Part shown: positions 7,981 to 15,816 of the stretch, piece by piece
How the letters are laid out: every line of letters begins with the position of its first letter
How positions within the stretch are numbered: the stretch's first letter is position 1
Assembly (NCBI RefSeq): GCF_022637395.1
Contig: NZ_CP093337.1
Coordinates: 1,410,001 to 1,474,000 of the forward strand
Source of the DNA: Shinella sp. H4-D48
GTDB lineage: Bacteria; Pseudomonadota; Alphaproteobacteria; Rhizobiales; Rhizobiaceae
Length of the DNA stretch: 64,000 nucleotides
Reading direction: 5' to 3'
Notes under the pieces: generated by a model
Told to the model about the DNA's origin: nothing
Database searches by the model: none
What the model saw: the letters and a program-made list of their open reading frames with translations, nothing else
Position numbers and translations under genes: made by a program

Positions 7981-8622
7981 TTAGCGCGCGCCGAGTAGGG
8001 CGCCCGTCAGGTCGCCATAGCCGGTGAAGCGATACTCGTAGGCGAGCCCGAGATAATCGGCCGCCTCTCTTGCCTTCTGCTGAAGGGCCTCGTCCTCGAC
8101 CTGCGAGAGATAGACGAGTTTCGTGTAATTACCGAAATACATGTCCTTCAGCTGTGGGTGCCGGTCGAGGCCGAGCGGCTCGATGACGAAGGCGCGGAAC
8201 TGGCGGGCGAGGAAATCGGTCAGGAAGAACGACGTGATGTCACCGTCCTTCGCCGCGAAGGCGTCGTTGCCGGCAAAGAAGGAATAACAGTGCGGTCCGG
8301 CGATCCGCTCGACGCCGAGCCGTTCGCAGACGCGGTCGAGCAATCCGCCGGTGCCGCAATCCGCATAACCCACGAAAACGCGGGAAAAGCCTTCGGCGCG
8401 GGCCTCTTCCACGGCCTTTTCGACGCCGGGAGCGATTTTTTCGGGGTGGGCGTGCCAAATGGCGGGCAGGCAGACGAGGTCGATGTGATCGAGGCCATTT
8501 GCATCGCGGATCGCGATGATCTCCCGGGCAATCGCGCCGCACGCAATCACTCGAACTTTTTCGCGCCTCGTGCGTTTAAACGCCGGACTTCCAAGCCGAA
8601 GTTCTGCGTCAACCACATCCAT
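7981..8622 (-). CDS. DUF1638 domain protein
   Basis: 213 residues from ATG 8622. The core starts at VRVIACGAIAREI and includes LVCLPAIWHAHPEKI, VFVGYADCGTGGLLDRVCE and GPHCYSFFAG, the pattern of DUF1638 proteins that accompany corrinoid-dependent methyltransferases. The conserved Cys and His positions (CGA, HAHPEKI, YADCGTGG, PHCYSFF) suggest a metal- or cofactor-binding site; no activity is established. The first ~24 residues before VRVIACG lack conservation that I can recognise, so a start at the GTG near 8550 is possible. It is divergent from the entericidin-like gene at 8640, with only 17 bases between the two start codons. Confidence 0.75.
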   Translation of the reverse strand: MDVVDAELRLGSPAFKRTRREKVRVIACGAIAREIIAIRDANGLDHIDLVCLPAIWHAHPEKIAPGVEKAVEEARAEGFSRVFVGYADCGTGGLLDRVCERLGVERIAGPHCYSFFAGNDAFAAKDGDITSFFLTDFLARQFRAFVIEPLGLDRHPQLKDMYFGNYTKLVYLSQVEDEALQQKAREAADYLGLAYEYRFTGYGDLTGALLGAR

Positions 8623-8639
8623 TTAGAGGGACTCCCACC

Positions 8640-8798
8640 ATGACTGCGACAAATCTGAGCAAGATCAGCATCGTTCTCGCCGCACTTCTGGCGCTCAGCG
8701 CTTGCGGCAACACCATCCGCGGCGTGGGCAGGGATACGGCCAATGCCGTAGATGCGACGCAGGATGCCGGCCGCAGTGTCGAGCGTGCCGCCCGATAA
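8640..8798 (+). CDS. Entericidin-like small lipoprotein
   Basis: 52 residues. A short signal peptide (NLSKISIVLAALLALSAC) ends in the lipobox LSAC-G, so Cys22 would be lipidated. The mature part GNTIRGVGRDTANAVDATQD is the typical entericidin EcnA/EcnB ending, an amphipathic helix in the envelope. GAGGGAC lies 7 bases before the ATG. The gene stands alone on the plus strand inside an otherwise minus-strand corrinoid operon region. A strong hairpin follows at 8807-8837. Entericidins are described as antidote/toxin lipoproteins, but solitary copies in rhizobia have no proven role. Confidence 0.8.
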   Translation: MTATNLSKISIVLAALLALSACGNTIRGVGRDTANAVDATQDAGRSVERAAR

Positions 8799-8806
8799 TT
8801 TCGGTG

Positions 8807-8837
8807 TCAGGCGGCGCGCTTTCAAGGCGCCGCCTGA
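8807..8837. terminator. GC-rich hairpin between convergent genes
   Basis: An 11-bp perfect inverted repeat (TCAGGCGGCGC / GCGCCGCCTGA) with a 9-base loop lies between the entericidin-like stop at 8798 and the corrinoid-protein stop at 8847, which converge. There is no T-run on either side, so it may act as a bidirectional transcript 3' end or RNA-stabilising stem rather than a textbook intrinsic terminator. Confidence 0.55.
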
Positions 8838-8846
8838 TATAGACTG

Positions 8847-9542
8847 TCAGCCGGCAAGCATGTTGTGCTTGCGCTTCATGAATTCCTTGGCGGTTTCCAC
8901 TGCGACGGCCGCATCGCGGCAGTAGGCGTCTGCACCGACAGCCTTGCCGAATTCCTCGTTGAGCGGCGCGCCGCCGACCAGCACGACATAGTCGTCGCGC
9001 AGACCCTTTTCCTTCATCGTATCGATAACGACCTTCATATACGGCATCGTCGTCGTCAGAAGTGCAGACATGCCGAGAATGTCGGGCTGTTCGCGCTCGA
9101 TGGCTTCCAGATAGTTTTCGACCGGGTTGTTGATGCCGAGGTCGATCACGTCGAAGCCGGCGCCTTCCATCATCATGCCGACGAGGTTCTTGCCGATGTC
9201 GTGGATGTCGCCCTTGACGGTGCCGATGACCATCTTGCCCTGCTTCGGTGCGCCGGTGGCGGCAAGCAGCGGACGAAGGATCGACATGCCGGCCTTCATG
9301 GCGTTTGCCGACAGGAGAACTTCCGGGACGAAGAGAATACCGTCGCGGAAATCGACGCCGACGATGCGCATGCCTTCGACAAGGGCCTGCGTGAGCACGT
9401 CGTAGGGTGCCCAGCCGCGCTCCAGCAGGATATTGGTGCCCTCTTCGATTTCCTCCTTCAGGCCGTCGTAGAGGTCGTCGTGCATCTGCTGCACAAGCTC
9501 TTCGTCGGAGAGATCGGCGAGAATGATTTCGTCGTCAGACAT
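8847..9542 (-). CDS. Corrinoid (B12-binding) methyl-carrier protein, MtgC/MttC family
   Basis: 231 residues. It has an N-terminal helical cap (residues 10-100: LVQQMHDDLYDGLKEEIEEG, LFVPEVLLSANAMKAG) and a Rossmann-like cobalamin domain with D112-x-H114-x2-G117 (GDIHDIGKNLVGMMM), then GMSALLTTTM and VLVGGAPLN. The histidine is the lower axial ligand of base-off cobalamin. It should carry the methyl group from the MttB-family enzyme encoded divergently at 9878 to the methyl-THF methyltransferase at 3841-4803. The 335-bp gap between the two divergent genes must hold both promoters. Confidence 0.92.
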   Translation of the reverse strand: MSDDEIILADLSDEELVQQMHDDLYDGLKEEIEEGTNILLERGWAPYDVLTQALVEGMRIVGVDFRDGILFVPEVLLSANAMKAGMSILRPLLAATGAPKQGKMVIGTVKGDIHDIGKNLVGMMMEGAGFDVIDLGINNPVENYLEAIEREQPDILGMSALLTTTMPYMKVVIDTMKEKGLRDDYVVLVGGAPLNEEFGKAVGADAYCRDAAVAVETAKEFMKRKHNMLAG

Positions 9543-9877
9543 TGCGTTTCCTCGTCTCCATTGGCGCTGCGGTCGGCAGGCTCCTCACCCTAGAAATATC
9601 CGTCCTCGTGTCGCAATCCGATTTCGAAAACGACGTCGCATACAGTGAAAAGCGACCCGGCGAAAACATGCTGCGATCTTACGCTGCAAAACGGTGAATT
9701 GACAGTCCAAACAAGAGAATGCCGCTACGATCGCGGCGGGGTTCACATTATGATCGCCGCAAAGCCGGTATCCAGCGTGCGCCATTGCTTGGCGCTTTGA
9801 GACCCGCCCCGATCCGGCGGCTTGCTAGCATAGTAAAAGAGGCGCTTCCGGGCGCGGGAAGAAAGGGAAGACGGATC
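9543..9877. promoter_or_regulatory. Divergent promoter region between corrinoid-protein and MttB-family genes
   Basis: 335 bases without a convincing gene. It must hold the start signals for the corrinoid-protein gene (leftward) and the methyltransferase gene (rightward). A TTGACA at 9699-9704 is a candidate -35 for the rightward gene, but no good -10 lies at 17 bases, so I do not define a promoter. The rightward ribosome-binding site GAAAGGGAAG sits just before 9878. I see no operator palindrome I can name. Confidence 0.4.
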
Positions 9878-11461
9878 ATGAGCGAGGGCATTGAGCAGGT
9901 TGCAGGCGAGGGCACCCCGGAAGGTGGCGGGCGTCGCTCGCGGGAGGGGCGCGGCGCGGCCGCACGGCGCGCATCGCGCACCGGTGGCGGTCCGGGCCCG
10001 TCGCTGCCCTACATCACCCGCAAGATCAGGGAATACGAGGTTCTCGACGAGGAAGGCCTGCAGCTCATCGAAGCCAATGCCGATCTCATCCTGGAAGAGA
10101 TTGGTATCGAGTTCCGCGAGGATCCGGAAGCCCTCCAGCTGTGGCGGGACGCCGGCGCGGACGTGCGCGGCGAGCGCGTGCATTTCCCCAAGGGGCTGTG
10201 CCGCGAACTCTTGAAGACCGCGCCCTCCCAATTCACCTGGCATGCCCGCAATCCTGAGCGCAGCGTCCAGATCGGCGGAAAGGCCACTGTTTTCGTGCCG
10301 GTCTACGGCCCGCCCTTCGTGCGCGACCTGGAAGGCAACCGCCGCTATGCGACCATCGAGGACTTTCGCAATTTCGTGAAGCTCGCCTATATGGCGCCGT
10401 CGATGCATTCGTCGGGCGGCACGGTCTGCGAGCCGGTGGACGTTCCGGTGAACAAGCGTCATCTGGACATGGTCTACAGCCACCTGAAATATTCCGACAA
10501 GCCGTTCATGGGCTCGGTCACTGCGCCGGAACGCGCGGAAGATTCCATTGCCATGGCGAAGATCGTGTTCGGTGACGAATTTGTCGAGAACAACACGGTG
10601 ATGATGAACCTCATCAACGCCAATTCGCCGATGGTCTTCGATGAGACCATGGTGGGTGCGCTGAAGGTCTATGCCCGCCATAACCAGGCCTGCGTCGTCT
10701 CGCCGTTCATCCTGTCGGGCGCCATGAGCCCGGTGACCGTTGCCGGCACGCTGACGCAGATCCTCGCCGAGGTTCTTGCCGGTGCCTCCTTCACCCAGCT
10801 CATCCGCAAGGGCGCGCCGGTGTTGTTCGGCACCTTCGCAGCGTCTATCTCCATGCAGTCGGGCGCGCCGACCTTCGGGTCGCCGGAGCCGTCGCTGGTT
10901 TCCTATGGTGCGGCACAGCTTGCCCGCCGCCTCGGCCTGCCGTTCCGTACCGGCGGCTCGCTCTGCGGTTCCAAGGTTCCGGATGCGCAGGCGGCCCACG
11001 AATCCGCCAACACGCTCAACATGACGCTGCTGGCCGGCACGAATTTCGTGTTGCACGCCGCCGGCTGGCTCGAAGGCGGCCTCGTTTCGTCATACGAGAA
11101 GTTCATGATCGACCAGGACCAGCTTGGCATGATGCAGAAATTCGCCGAGGGCATCGACCTGTCGGAGAATGCGCAGGCGCTCGACGCCATCCGCGAAGTC
11201 GGTCCAGGCAGCCATTATCTCGGCTGCGCGCATACCCAGGCCAACTTCCAGACCGCCTTCTATCGCTCGCCGCTCGCCGACAACAACTCGTTCGAGCAGT
11301 GGGAGATCGAAGGACAGAAGCGCATCGAAGAACGCGCCAATGCGCTCTGCCGCAGCTGGCTCGAAAGCTACGAGGCGCCCCATCTCGACCCCGCCATCGA
11401 CGATGCGCTGCTCGCCTTCATCAAGGAGCGCAAGGATTCGATGCCGGACGCCTTTACCTGA
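9878..11461 (+). CDS. MttB-family methylamine/betaine:corrinoid methyltransferase (non-pyrrolysine)
   Basis: 527 residues from ATG 9878; the longer frame back to 9719 lacks a ribosome-binding site. Landmarks of the MttB (COG5598) family are EEIGIEFREDPEALQLWRDA, FVPVYGPPFVRDLEGNRRYA, NANSPMVFDETM, SGAMSPVTVAGTLTQ and GPGSHYLGCAHTQANF. No in-frame TAG is present, so this is the non-Pyl subgroup, which includes glycine betaine methyltransferase MtgB and relatives for proline betaine, carnitine and similar substrates; it is not classical trimethylamine methyltransferase. The substrate is inferred as a quaternary amine because betaine transport and BHMT genes are nearby. Residues 12-40 form a Gly/Arg-rich, probably disordered tail (GGGRRSREGRGAAARRASRT). 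Confidence 0.88.
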   Translation: MSEGIEQVAGEGTPEGGGRRSREGRGAAARRASRTGGGPGPSLPYITRKIREYEVLDEEGLQLIEANADLILEEIGIEFREDPEALQLWRDAGADVRGERVHFPKGLCRELLKTAPSQFTWHARNPERSVQIGGKATVFVPVYGPPFVRDLEGNRRYATIEDFRNFVKLAYMAPSMHSSGGTVCEPVDVPVNKRHLDMVYSHLKYSDKPFMGSVTAPERAEDSIAMAKIVFGDEFVENNTVMMNLINANSPMVFDETMVGALKVYARHNQACVVSPFILSGAMSPVTVAGTLTQILAEVLAGASFTQLIRKGAPVLFGTFAASISMQSGAPTFGSPEPSLVSYGAAQLARRLGLPFRTGGSLCGSKVPDAQAAHESANTLNMTLLAGTNFVLHAAGWLEGGLVSSYEKFMIDQDQLGMMQKFAEGIDLSENAQALDAIREVGPGSHYLGCAHTQANFQTAFYRSPLADNNSFEQWEIEGQKRIEERANALCRSWLESYEAPHLDPAIDDALLAFIKERKDSMPDAFT

Positions 11462-11568
11462 AAGGGTCCCGACCGCGCCAGGGAGCAAGGCGGAGCGACG
11501 CGGGTGGCGGACATGATCCAGAAGGAGGTCTGGCGCCCGCATTATGAGCTCAAGGGAGACGTGACCCG

Positions 11569-12261
11569 GTGATTACGTCCGGCCACGACCTCGAAACGAT
11601 CCGTGCGGCTCTTCGGCCGCACGGTCTTTTTTTGCGCGGTGTCGTGAATTTTGCGGCGGGGGAAGCCGCTTCAACGCTGAGCGATGGCCGCCCCGCAGCC
11701 AGTGTCGTGCTGATCGGCAACATCGGCAGCTCCCTGTGGCCGGCTTTTTCCCGCTGGCGGAACAACCAGCCGGATGGCGGCGGGTCGGATCCGCTCGATA
11801 CGTGGTCGAAAGAGGTCATCGATCCGATTGCCGTTATGGCCGACGCGACGGCGTGGTTTCCATCAGATCCGCCATGGCAGCCGTTCCAGCAATGGGCGAT
11901 GCGCGCAGAAGGTCTGAAAGCTTCGCCGCTCGGCATTCTCATCCACCCCGCCTACGGTCTCTGGCACGGTTATCGCGGCGCGCTCGGCTTTGCCGTCCCG
12001 GTCGAGGACGAGCCGGCACCGCATGGTGCGCATCCCTGCGACGCCTGTCCTGACCAGCCCTGTCTCACCACCTGTCCCGTTGCCGCCGTGCACGAACATG
12101 CCTTCGATGTGCCGGCCTGTCGAAGCCATCTGCGCACGCCGCAAGGGCAGGGCGGCTGTATGGCCAGGGGTTGCCTTGCCCGCGCCGCCTGTCCCGTCGG
12201 GGCGGAATATCGTTACGAGGACACCCAGTTGCGTTTCCACATGGCGGCGCTCTCGCTTTGA
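11569..12261 (+). CDS. QueG-like 4Fe-4S ferredoxin protein
   Basis: 230 residues, GTG start at 11569 with AAGGGAGAC upstream. The C-terminal third has two cysteine clusters, CDACPDQPCLTTCPV (C157, C160, C165, C169) and CMARGCLARAACPVG, consistent with two cubane clusters like those of epoxyqueuosine reductase QueG. The N-terminal portion (NFAAGEAASTLSDGR, SVVLIGNIGSSLWPAFSRW) resembles the start of QueG-type proteins but is short; full QueG has about 350-380 residues including cobalamin-contacting regions. As an electron-transfer protein next to corrinoid enzymes it could feed electrons to corrinoid reactivation; that is inference. Its start overlaps (GTGA) a short frame that continues the methyltransferase frame beyond its TGA. 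Confidence 0.72.
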   Translation: MITSGHDLETIRAALRPHGLFLRGVVNFAAGEAASTLSDGRPAASVVLIGNIGSSLWPAFSRWRNNQPDGGGSDPLDTWSKEVIDPIAVMADATAWFPSDPPWQPFQQWAMRAEGLKASPLGILIHPAYGLWHGYRGALGFAVPVEDEPAPHGAHPCDACPDQPCLTTCPVAAVHEHAFDVPACRSHLRTPQGQGGCMARGCLARAACPVGAEYRYEDTQLRFHMAALSL

Positions 12262-12315
12262 CCATTTCGGCGAGGCGCTGCTAAATTCGCCGCATTGCCA
12301 GCCGAGCCATTGTTT

Positions 12316-13068
12316 ATGCGCGTTCTTTTCATCCTTTCGCTTATTCTTGCCACCCTTGCCCTGCGGAGCGTCGCCATGGCCGAAGCGCCCAGATGCGCGG
12401 AGATCGAACATCTCGGCGGGCGCTACACCGTCTGCACCTTCGATCCCGCAACAGATACGATCAGGCTCTACGGTGCCCGGACGCTGGGCAGCTACGGCGC
12501 GAGTTATGACCAGCTGAACACCCACCTCCTGCGCAATGGCGAGCATATGAGCTTTGCCATGAACGGTGGGATGTTCCATCCCGATTACGGCCCGGTCGGG
12601 CTTCTCGTGGAGAATGGCCGGGAGGCCGGCGCACTCAATCGTGACGATGCGTTCGGCAACTTCTTCATGAAGCCGAATGGCGTGTTCTGGCTGGCAGACG
12701 GCAAGGCCGGCGTCATGGAGACGGAGGCCTTTGCCAGGGCAGGGCTTTCGCCGCGCGAGGCCACGCAGTCGGGTCCGATGCTGGTGGTCGACGGCAGGAT
12801 CCATCCACGCTTCCTGCCGGATGCGACGAGCCTGCAGATCCGCAACGGCGTCGGCATCCTGCCGGACGGGCGCGTGGCCTTTGCCATTTCCCGGGATCAT
12901 GTCCGCTTTCACGATTTTGCGACGCTGTTCCGCGACCGGCTGCACTGCCGCAACGCGCTTTTTCTCGACGGCAGTATTTCCAGCCTCTATGCGCCGGAAA
13001 TCCGCCGACACGACCGTCGGGCCGTGATGGGAACGATCATCGCGGTCGTGAAAAAGTTGCCCTGGTAA
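12316..13068 (+). CDS. Secreted phosphodiester glycosidase (NAGPA/DUF2233-like) protein
   Basis: 250 residues from ATG 12316; a TTG at 12295 in the same frame adds seven residues before the signal peptide and is not preferred. Residues 1-22 are a signal peptide (MRVLFILSLILATLALRSVA). The mature domain shows the DUF2233/phosphodiester glycosidase landmarks SFAMNGGMFHPDYGPVGLLVENG, QSGPMLVVDGRIHPRF, NGVGILPDGRVAFAISRD and NALFLDGSISSLYAPE. The family includes the enzyme that uncovers mannose-6-phosphate, but bacterial members act on unknown, probably cell-envelope or exopolysaccharide, substrates. It stands between the ferredoxin gene (same strand, 54-base gap) and the ECF sigma gene. Confidence 0.78.
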   Translation: MRVLFILSLILATLALRSVAMAEAPRCAEIEHLGGRYTVCTFDPATDTIRLYGARTLGSYGASYDQLNTHLLRNGEHMSFAMNGGMFHPDYGPVGLLVENGREAGALNRDDAFGNFFMKPNGVFWLADGKAGVMETEAFARAGLSPREATQSGPMLVVDGRIHPRFLPDATSLQIRNGVGILPDGRVAFAISRDHVRFHDFATLFRDRLHCRNALFLDGSISSLYAPEIRRHDRRAVMGTIIAVVKKLPW

Positions 13069-13146
13069 TATTTTTTCGAATTCGATCCAAAGGATTGCCC
13101 ATACAAGCACGTCTGAAAGGTCAGTGCACGCAATCGGGATGGGCCC

Positions 13147-13668
13147 GTGGAAACAGAACTCGTCGAAAAGGCGGCTCAGGGGGACCGGCAGGCGTTCGCC
13201 GCGCTGGTCAAGAGCCGTTATGATTTCATCCATGCCGTCGCCTGGCGATGGTGCGGCGACCGGCAGGATGCCGAGGATGTGGCGCAGGAGGTCTGCATAC
13301 GCCTCGCCAGCGCGATCAGGGGGTTCAAGGGCGCCAGCCGCTTCAGCACCTGGCTTTATTCGGTGACGCTCAATGCCGCCCGTGACCAGATGCGCAAGCG
13401 GCGCCGTGCCGAATGGCGCGACGCGGCCTATATGCGTGAAAAGACGGTTCTGGACACCGGTTCCGCTGAGGATGACACCGAGGACCTGTGGGAGGCCGTG
13501 CGCCAACTGCCTGACAAGCAGCGCGATGCGGTGCTGCTGATCTACGGCGAAGGGCTCAGCCATGCGGCGGCAGCCGATGTGCTCGGCTGCGCCGAAACGA
13601 CCATTTCCTGGCATGTGCACGAGGCCCGCAAGCGCCTGAAGGTGCTTTTGCGCGATGCCGCTGCGTGA
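13147..13668 (+). CDS. ECF-family RNA polymerase sigma factor
   Basis: 173 residues, GTG start with GGGATGGG ahead. Region 2 is at residues 1-75 (ALVKSRYDFIHAVAWRWCGD, then DAEDVAQEVCIRLASAI) and region 4 at 110-170 (QLPDKQRDAVLLIYGEGLSH, AAADVLGCAETTISWHVHEARKRL). This is a typical ECF sigma factor of two regions only. Its gene is 15 bases ahead of a membrane-anchored VWA protein, an arrangement in which the second gene product usually restrains or is controlled by the sigma factor. No ZAS-type anti-sigma motif is visible next door, so the control mode is open. Confidence 0.9.
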   Translation: METELVEKAAQGDRQAFAALVKSRYDFIHAVAWRWCGDRQDAEDVAQEVCIRLASAIRGFKGASRFSTWLYSVTLNAARDQMRKRRRAEWRDAAYMREKTVLDTGSAEDDTEDLWEAVRQLPDKQRDAVLLIYGEGLSHAAAADVLGCAETTISWHVHEARKRLKVLLRDAAA

Positions 13669-13683
13669 CGGAAGGATAGACCG

Positions 13684-15768
13684 ATGACCGATCTCGATCT
13701 CGAAAAGCTCGCCCGCCGCCAGCCGCCGCCCGCCGGAGCCTCTTCGCGTGCCGCAGCCTTTGCCGCCGCCATGCAGGCTTTCGACGAAGCGGAGAAAAAT
13801 GCGACCGCCGCCCAAGGTTCCGCCGCGGGCGGGCGTCGAAGCTCCATCTTCAACCGGATATGGAGCCCTATCATGAACCGCAGACTTCTGGCCGGATCGG
13901 CCCTTGCCACGCTTCTTGTCGTCCCGGTCGCCGGCCTTGTGACGTATGAACTGGTGCGCAACGGTACGGTGGCCTTGCAGACCGGGCAGACTGACAATGC
14001 GAAAATTGGTGCAGGCGCACAGAAACCGAGCGACGAGACTGCGCAACGACAGACCGAAAACAAAAAGCAGGAGAAGGTTGCCGTCGAGCAAGAGGACGAC
14101 GCTGCCGCCTTGCTGAACAGGGAGCCGGTCGCACAGCCGACGGTGGCCCGGGAAACCAGCCAGTCCATGGCCGACAACCGCGCCGCAGAGCCTGCGCCGC
14201 TTGCCGAAAGCCTGGATGGCGAGATGGCGGCAGTGCCGCAATCTCTCGCAGTCGGTGGTGCGGCCAACCCGACGCTGACGCGCCGGATAGCACAGCCCGC
14301 GGCGACGGCGGATTCCGTCATCATGCCGATGCCGCAGGAGAACCGCGAACGCTTCGCCTCCGCCGATCCAAACCCGGTGAAGAGCGTCGCCACCGACCCG
14401 GTCTCGACATTCTCGGCCGATGTCGACACGGCGTCCTACTCCTATATGCGCAGCGCGCTTCTCGGCGGCAGCCTGCCGGACCCCGAATCGGTGCGCGTGG
14501 AGGAACTGGTCAACTATTTCCCCTATGACTGGAAAGGCCCGGAAACGGCGGAAAAGCCGTTCAACGCCACCGTCACCGTCATGCCCACGCCCTGGAACAA
14601 GGGAACCGAACTACTTCATATCGGCATCAAGGGCTTCGAGACCGTGGCGGCCGAACAGCCTTCGGCAAATCTCGTCTTCCTCATCGATGTCTCGGGGTCG
14701 ATGGATGAGGCCGACAAGTTGCCATTGCTCAAGAGCGCTTTCCGTCTGCTTGTCGGTAAGCTGAAGGATACCGATACCGTTTCCGTCGTCACCTATGCAG
14801 GCAATGCCGGCGTGGTGCTGGAGCCGACGGCGGCGAAGGAGCGCCAGAAGATCCTCGACGCGATCGATACGCTTCAGCCCGGCGGATCGACGGCCGGTGC
14901 CGAGGGCATCGAGACGGCGTACAAGCTGGCGCAGAAGGGCTTCAAGAAGGACGGCGTCAACCGCGTCATGCTGGCGACGGACGGCGATTTCAATGTCGGC
15001 CCGGCAAGCGACGAGGATCTGAAGCGTATCATCGAGGATCGTCGCAGGAGCGGCATCTTCCTCTCCGTGCTGGGCTTCGGCCGCGGCAACTACAATGACG
15101 GCATGATGCAGGCGCTGGCGCAGAACGGCAACGGCACGGCCGCCTATATCGATACGCTCGCCGAGGCGCAGAAGACGCTGGTGGAGGAGGCGGGCTCCTC
15201 GCTCTTTCCCATCGCCAAGGATGTGAAGTTCCAGATCGAGTTCAACCCGGATCGCATCGCCGAATACCGGCTGATCGGCTACGAAACCCGTATCCTCAAC
15301 CGCGAGGATTTCAACAATGACAAGGTGGATGCCGGAGATATCGGTTCCGGCCATCGCGTGACCGCGATCTACGAAGTGACGCCGAAGGGCAGCCCCGCCG
15401 TGTTGAACGATCCCCTTCGCTACGGCAAGGGCGAGGCGGCGGACACGGCCGCGTCCGGCGATGGCGAGATCGCGTTCCTGAAGATGCGTTGGAAGAAGCC
15501 CGATAGCAACACGAGCGAGCTCGTGACGATGCCGGTCACGGACAGCAACATGGTCCCTGATCTCGATGCGGCTTCGACCGATGTTCGCTTCTCGGTTGCC
15601 GTTGCGGCCTTCGGCCAGAAGCTGAAGGATGTGCCGGCGCTGCGGGACTATGCCTATGGCTCGATCCTGGGCCTTGCCGAAGCGGCCAAGGGCAACGATC
15701 CCTTCGGCTATCGCGCCGAGTTCGTGAAGCTCGTCCGGCTTGCCGAGGGTTTGTCCGGCGAGAAGTGA
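13684..15768 (+). CDS. Membrane-anchored von Willebrand factor A domain protein (YfbK-like)
   Basis: 694 residues. A cytoplasmic N-terminus of about 65 residues (Ala-rich) precedes one membrane segment (about 67-90, LLAGSALATLLVVPVAGLV). After a low-complexity Gln/Ala linker comes the YfbK N-terminal region (STFSADVDTASYSYMRSALL, then VEELVNYFPYDW), the VWA domain with a full MIDAS start D335-V-S-G-S and TDGDFNVG, and a C-terminal DUF3520-type region (FNPDRIAEYRLIGYETRILN). The VWA part binds a metal ion and protein ligands in the periplasm. With the ECF gene 15 bases upstream, the short cytoplasmic N-terminus may contact the sigma factor. A hairpin follows the stop. Confidence 0.85.
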   Translation: MTDLDLEKLARRQPPPAGASSRAAAFAAAMQAFDEAEKNATAAQGSAAGGRRSSIFNRIWSPIMNRRLLAGSALATLLVVPVAGLVTYELVRNGTVALQTGQTDNAKIGAGAQKPSDETAQRQTENKKQEKVAVEQEDDAAALLNREPVAQPTVARETSQSMADNRAAEPAPLAESLDGEMAAVPQSLAVGGAANPTLTRRIAQPAATADSVIMPMPQENRERFASADPNPVKSVATDPVSTFSADVDTASYSYMRSALLGGSLPDPESVRVEELVNYFPYDWKGPETAEKPFNATVTVMPTPWNKGTELLHIGIKGFETVAAEQPSANLVFLIDVSGSMDEADKLPLLKSAFRLLVGKLKDTDTVSVVTYAGNAGVVLEPTAAKERQKILDAIDTLQPGGSTAGAEGIETAYKLAQKGFKKDGVNRVMLATDGDFNVGPASDEDLKRIIEDRRRSGIFLSVLGFGRGNYNDGMMQALAQNGNGTAAYIDTLAEAQKTLVEEAGSSLFPIAKDVKFQIEFNPDRIAEYRLIGYETRILNREDFNNDKVDAGDIGSGHRVTAIYEVTPKGSPAVLNDPLRYGKGEAADTAASGDGEIAFLKMRWKKPDSNTSELVTMPVTDSNMVPDLDAASTDVRFSVAVAAFGQKLKDVPALRDYAYGSILGLAEAAKGNDPFGYRAEFVKLVRLAEGLSGEK

Positions 15769-15774
15769 CAGCCG

Positions 15775-15810
15775 CTGCCCTGGCTTTCGTCTTTTCGAAA
15801 GCCGGGGCAG
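15775..15810. terminator. Hairpin between convergent genes
   Basis: The stem CTGCCC-T-GGCTTTCG / CGAAAGCC-G-GGGCAG has a 6-base loop (TCTTTT) and one mismatch. It lies between the VWA gene stop (15768) and the DUF1127-like gene stop (15817), which converge. No T-run follows on the plus strand, so it is a probable shared transcript end without a canonical tail. Confidence 0.5.
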
Positions 15811-15816
15811 GAAGCC

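Noticed and set aside
9878-11461. Pyrrolysine-containing trimethylamine methyltransferase
   Set aside because: The frame has no in-frame TAG and is open to its TGA, so it belongs to the non-Pyl MttB subgroup; no pyl genes are seen.
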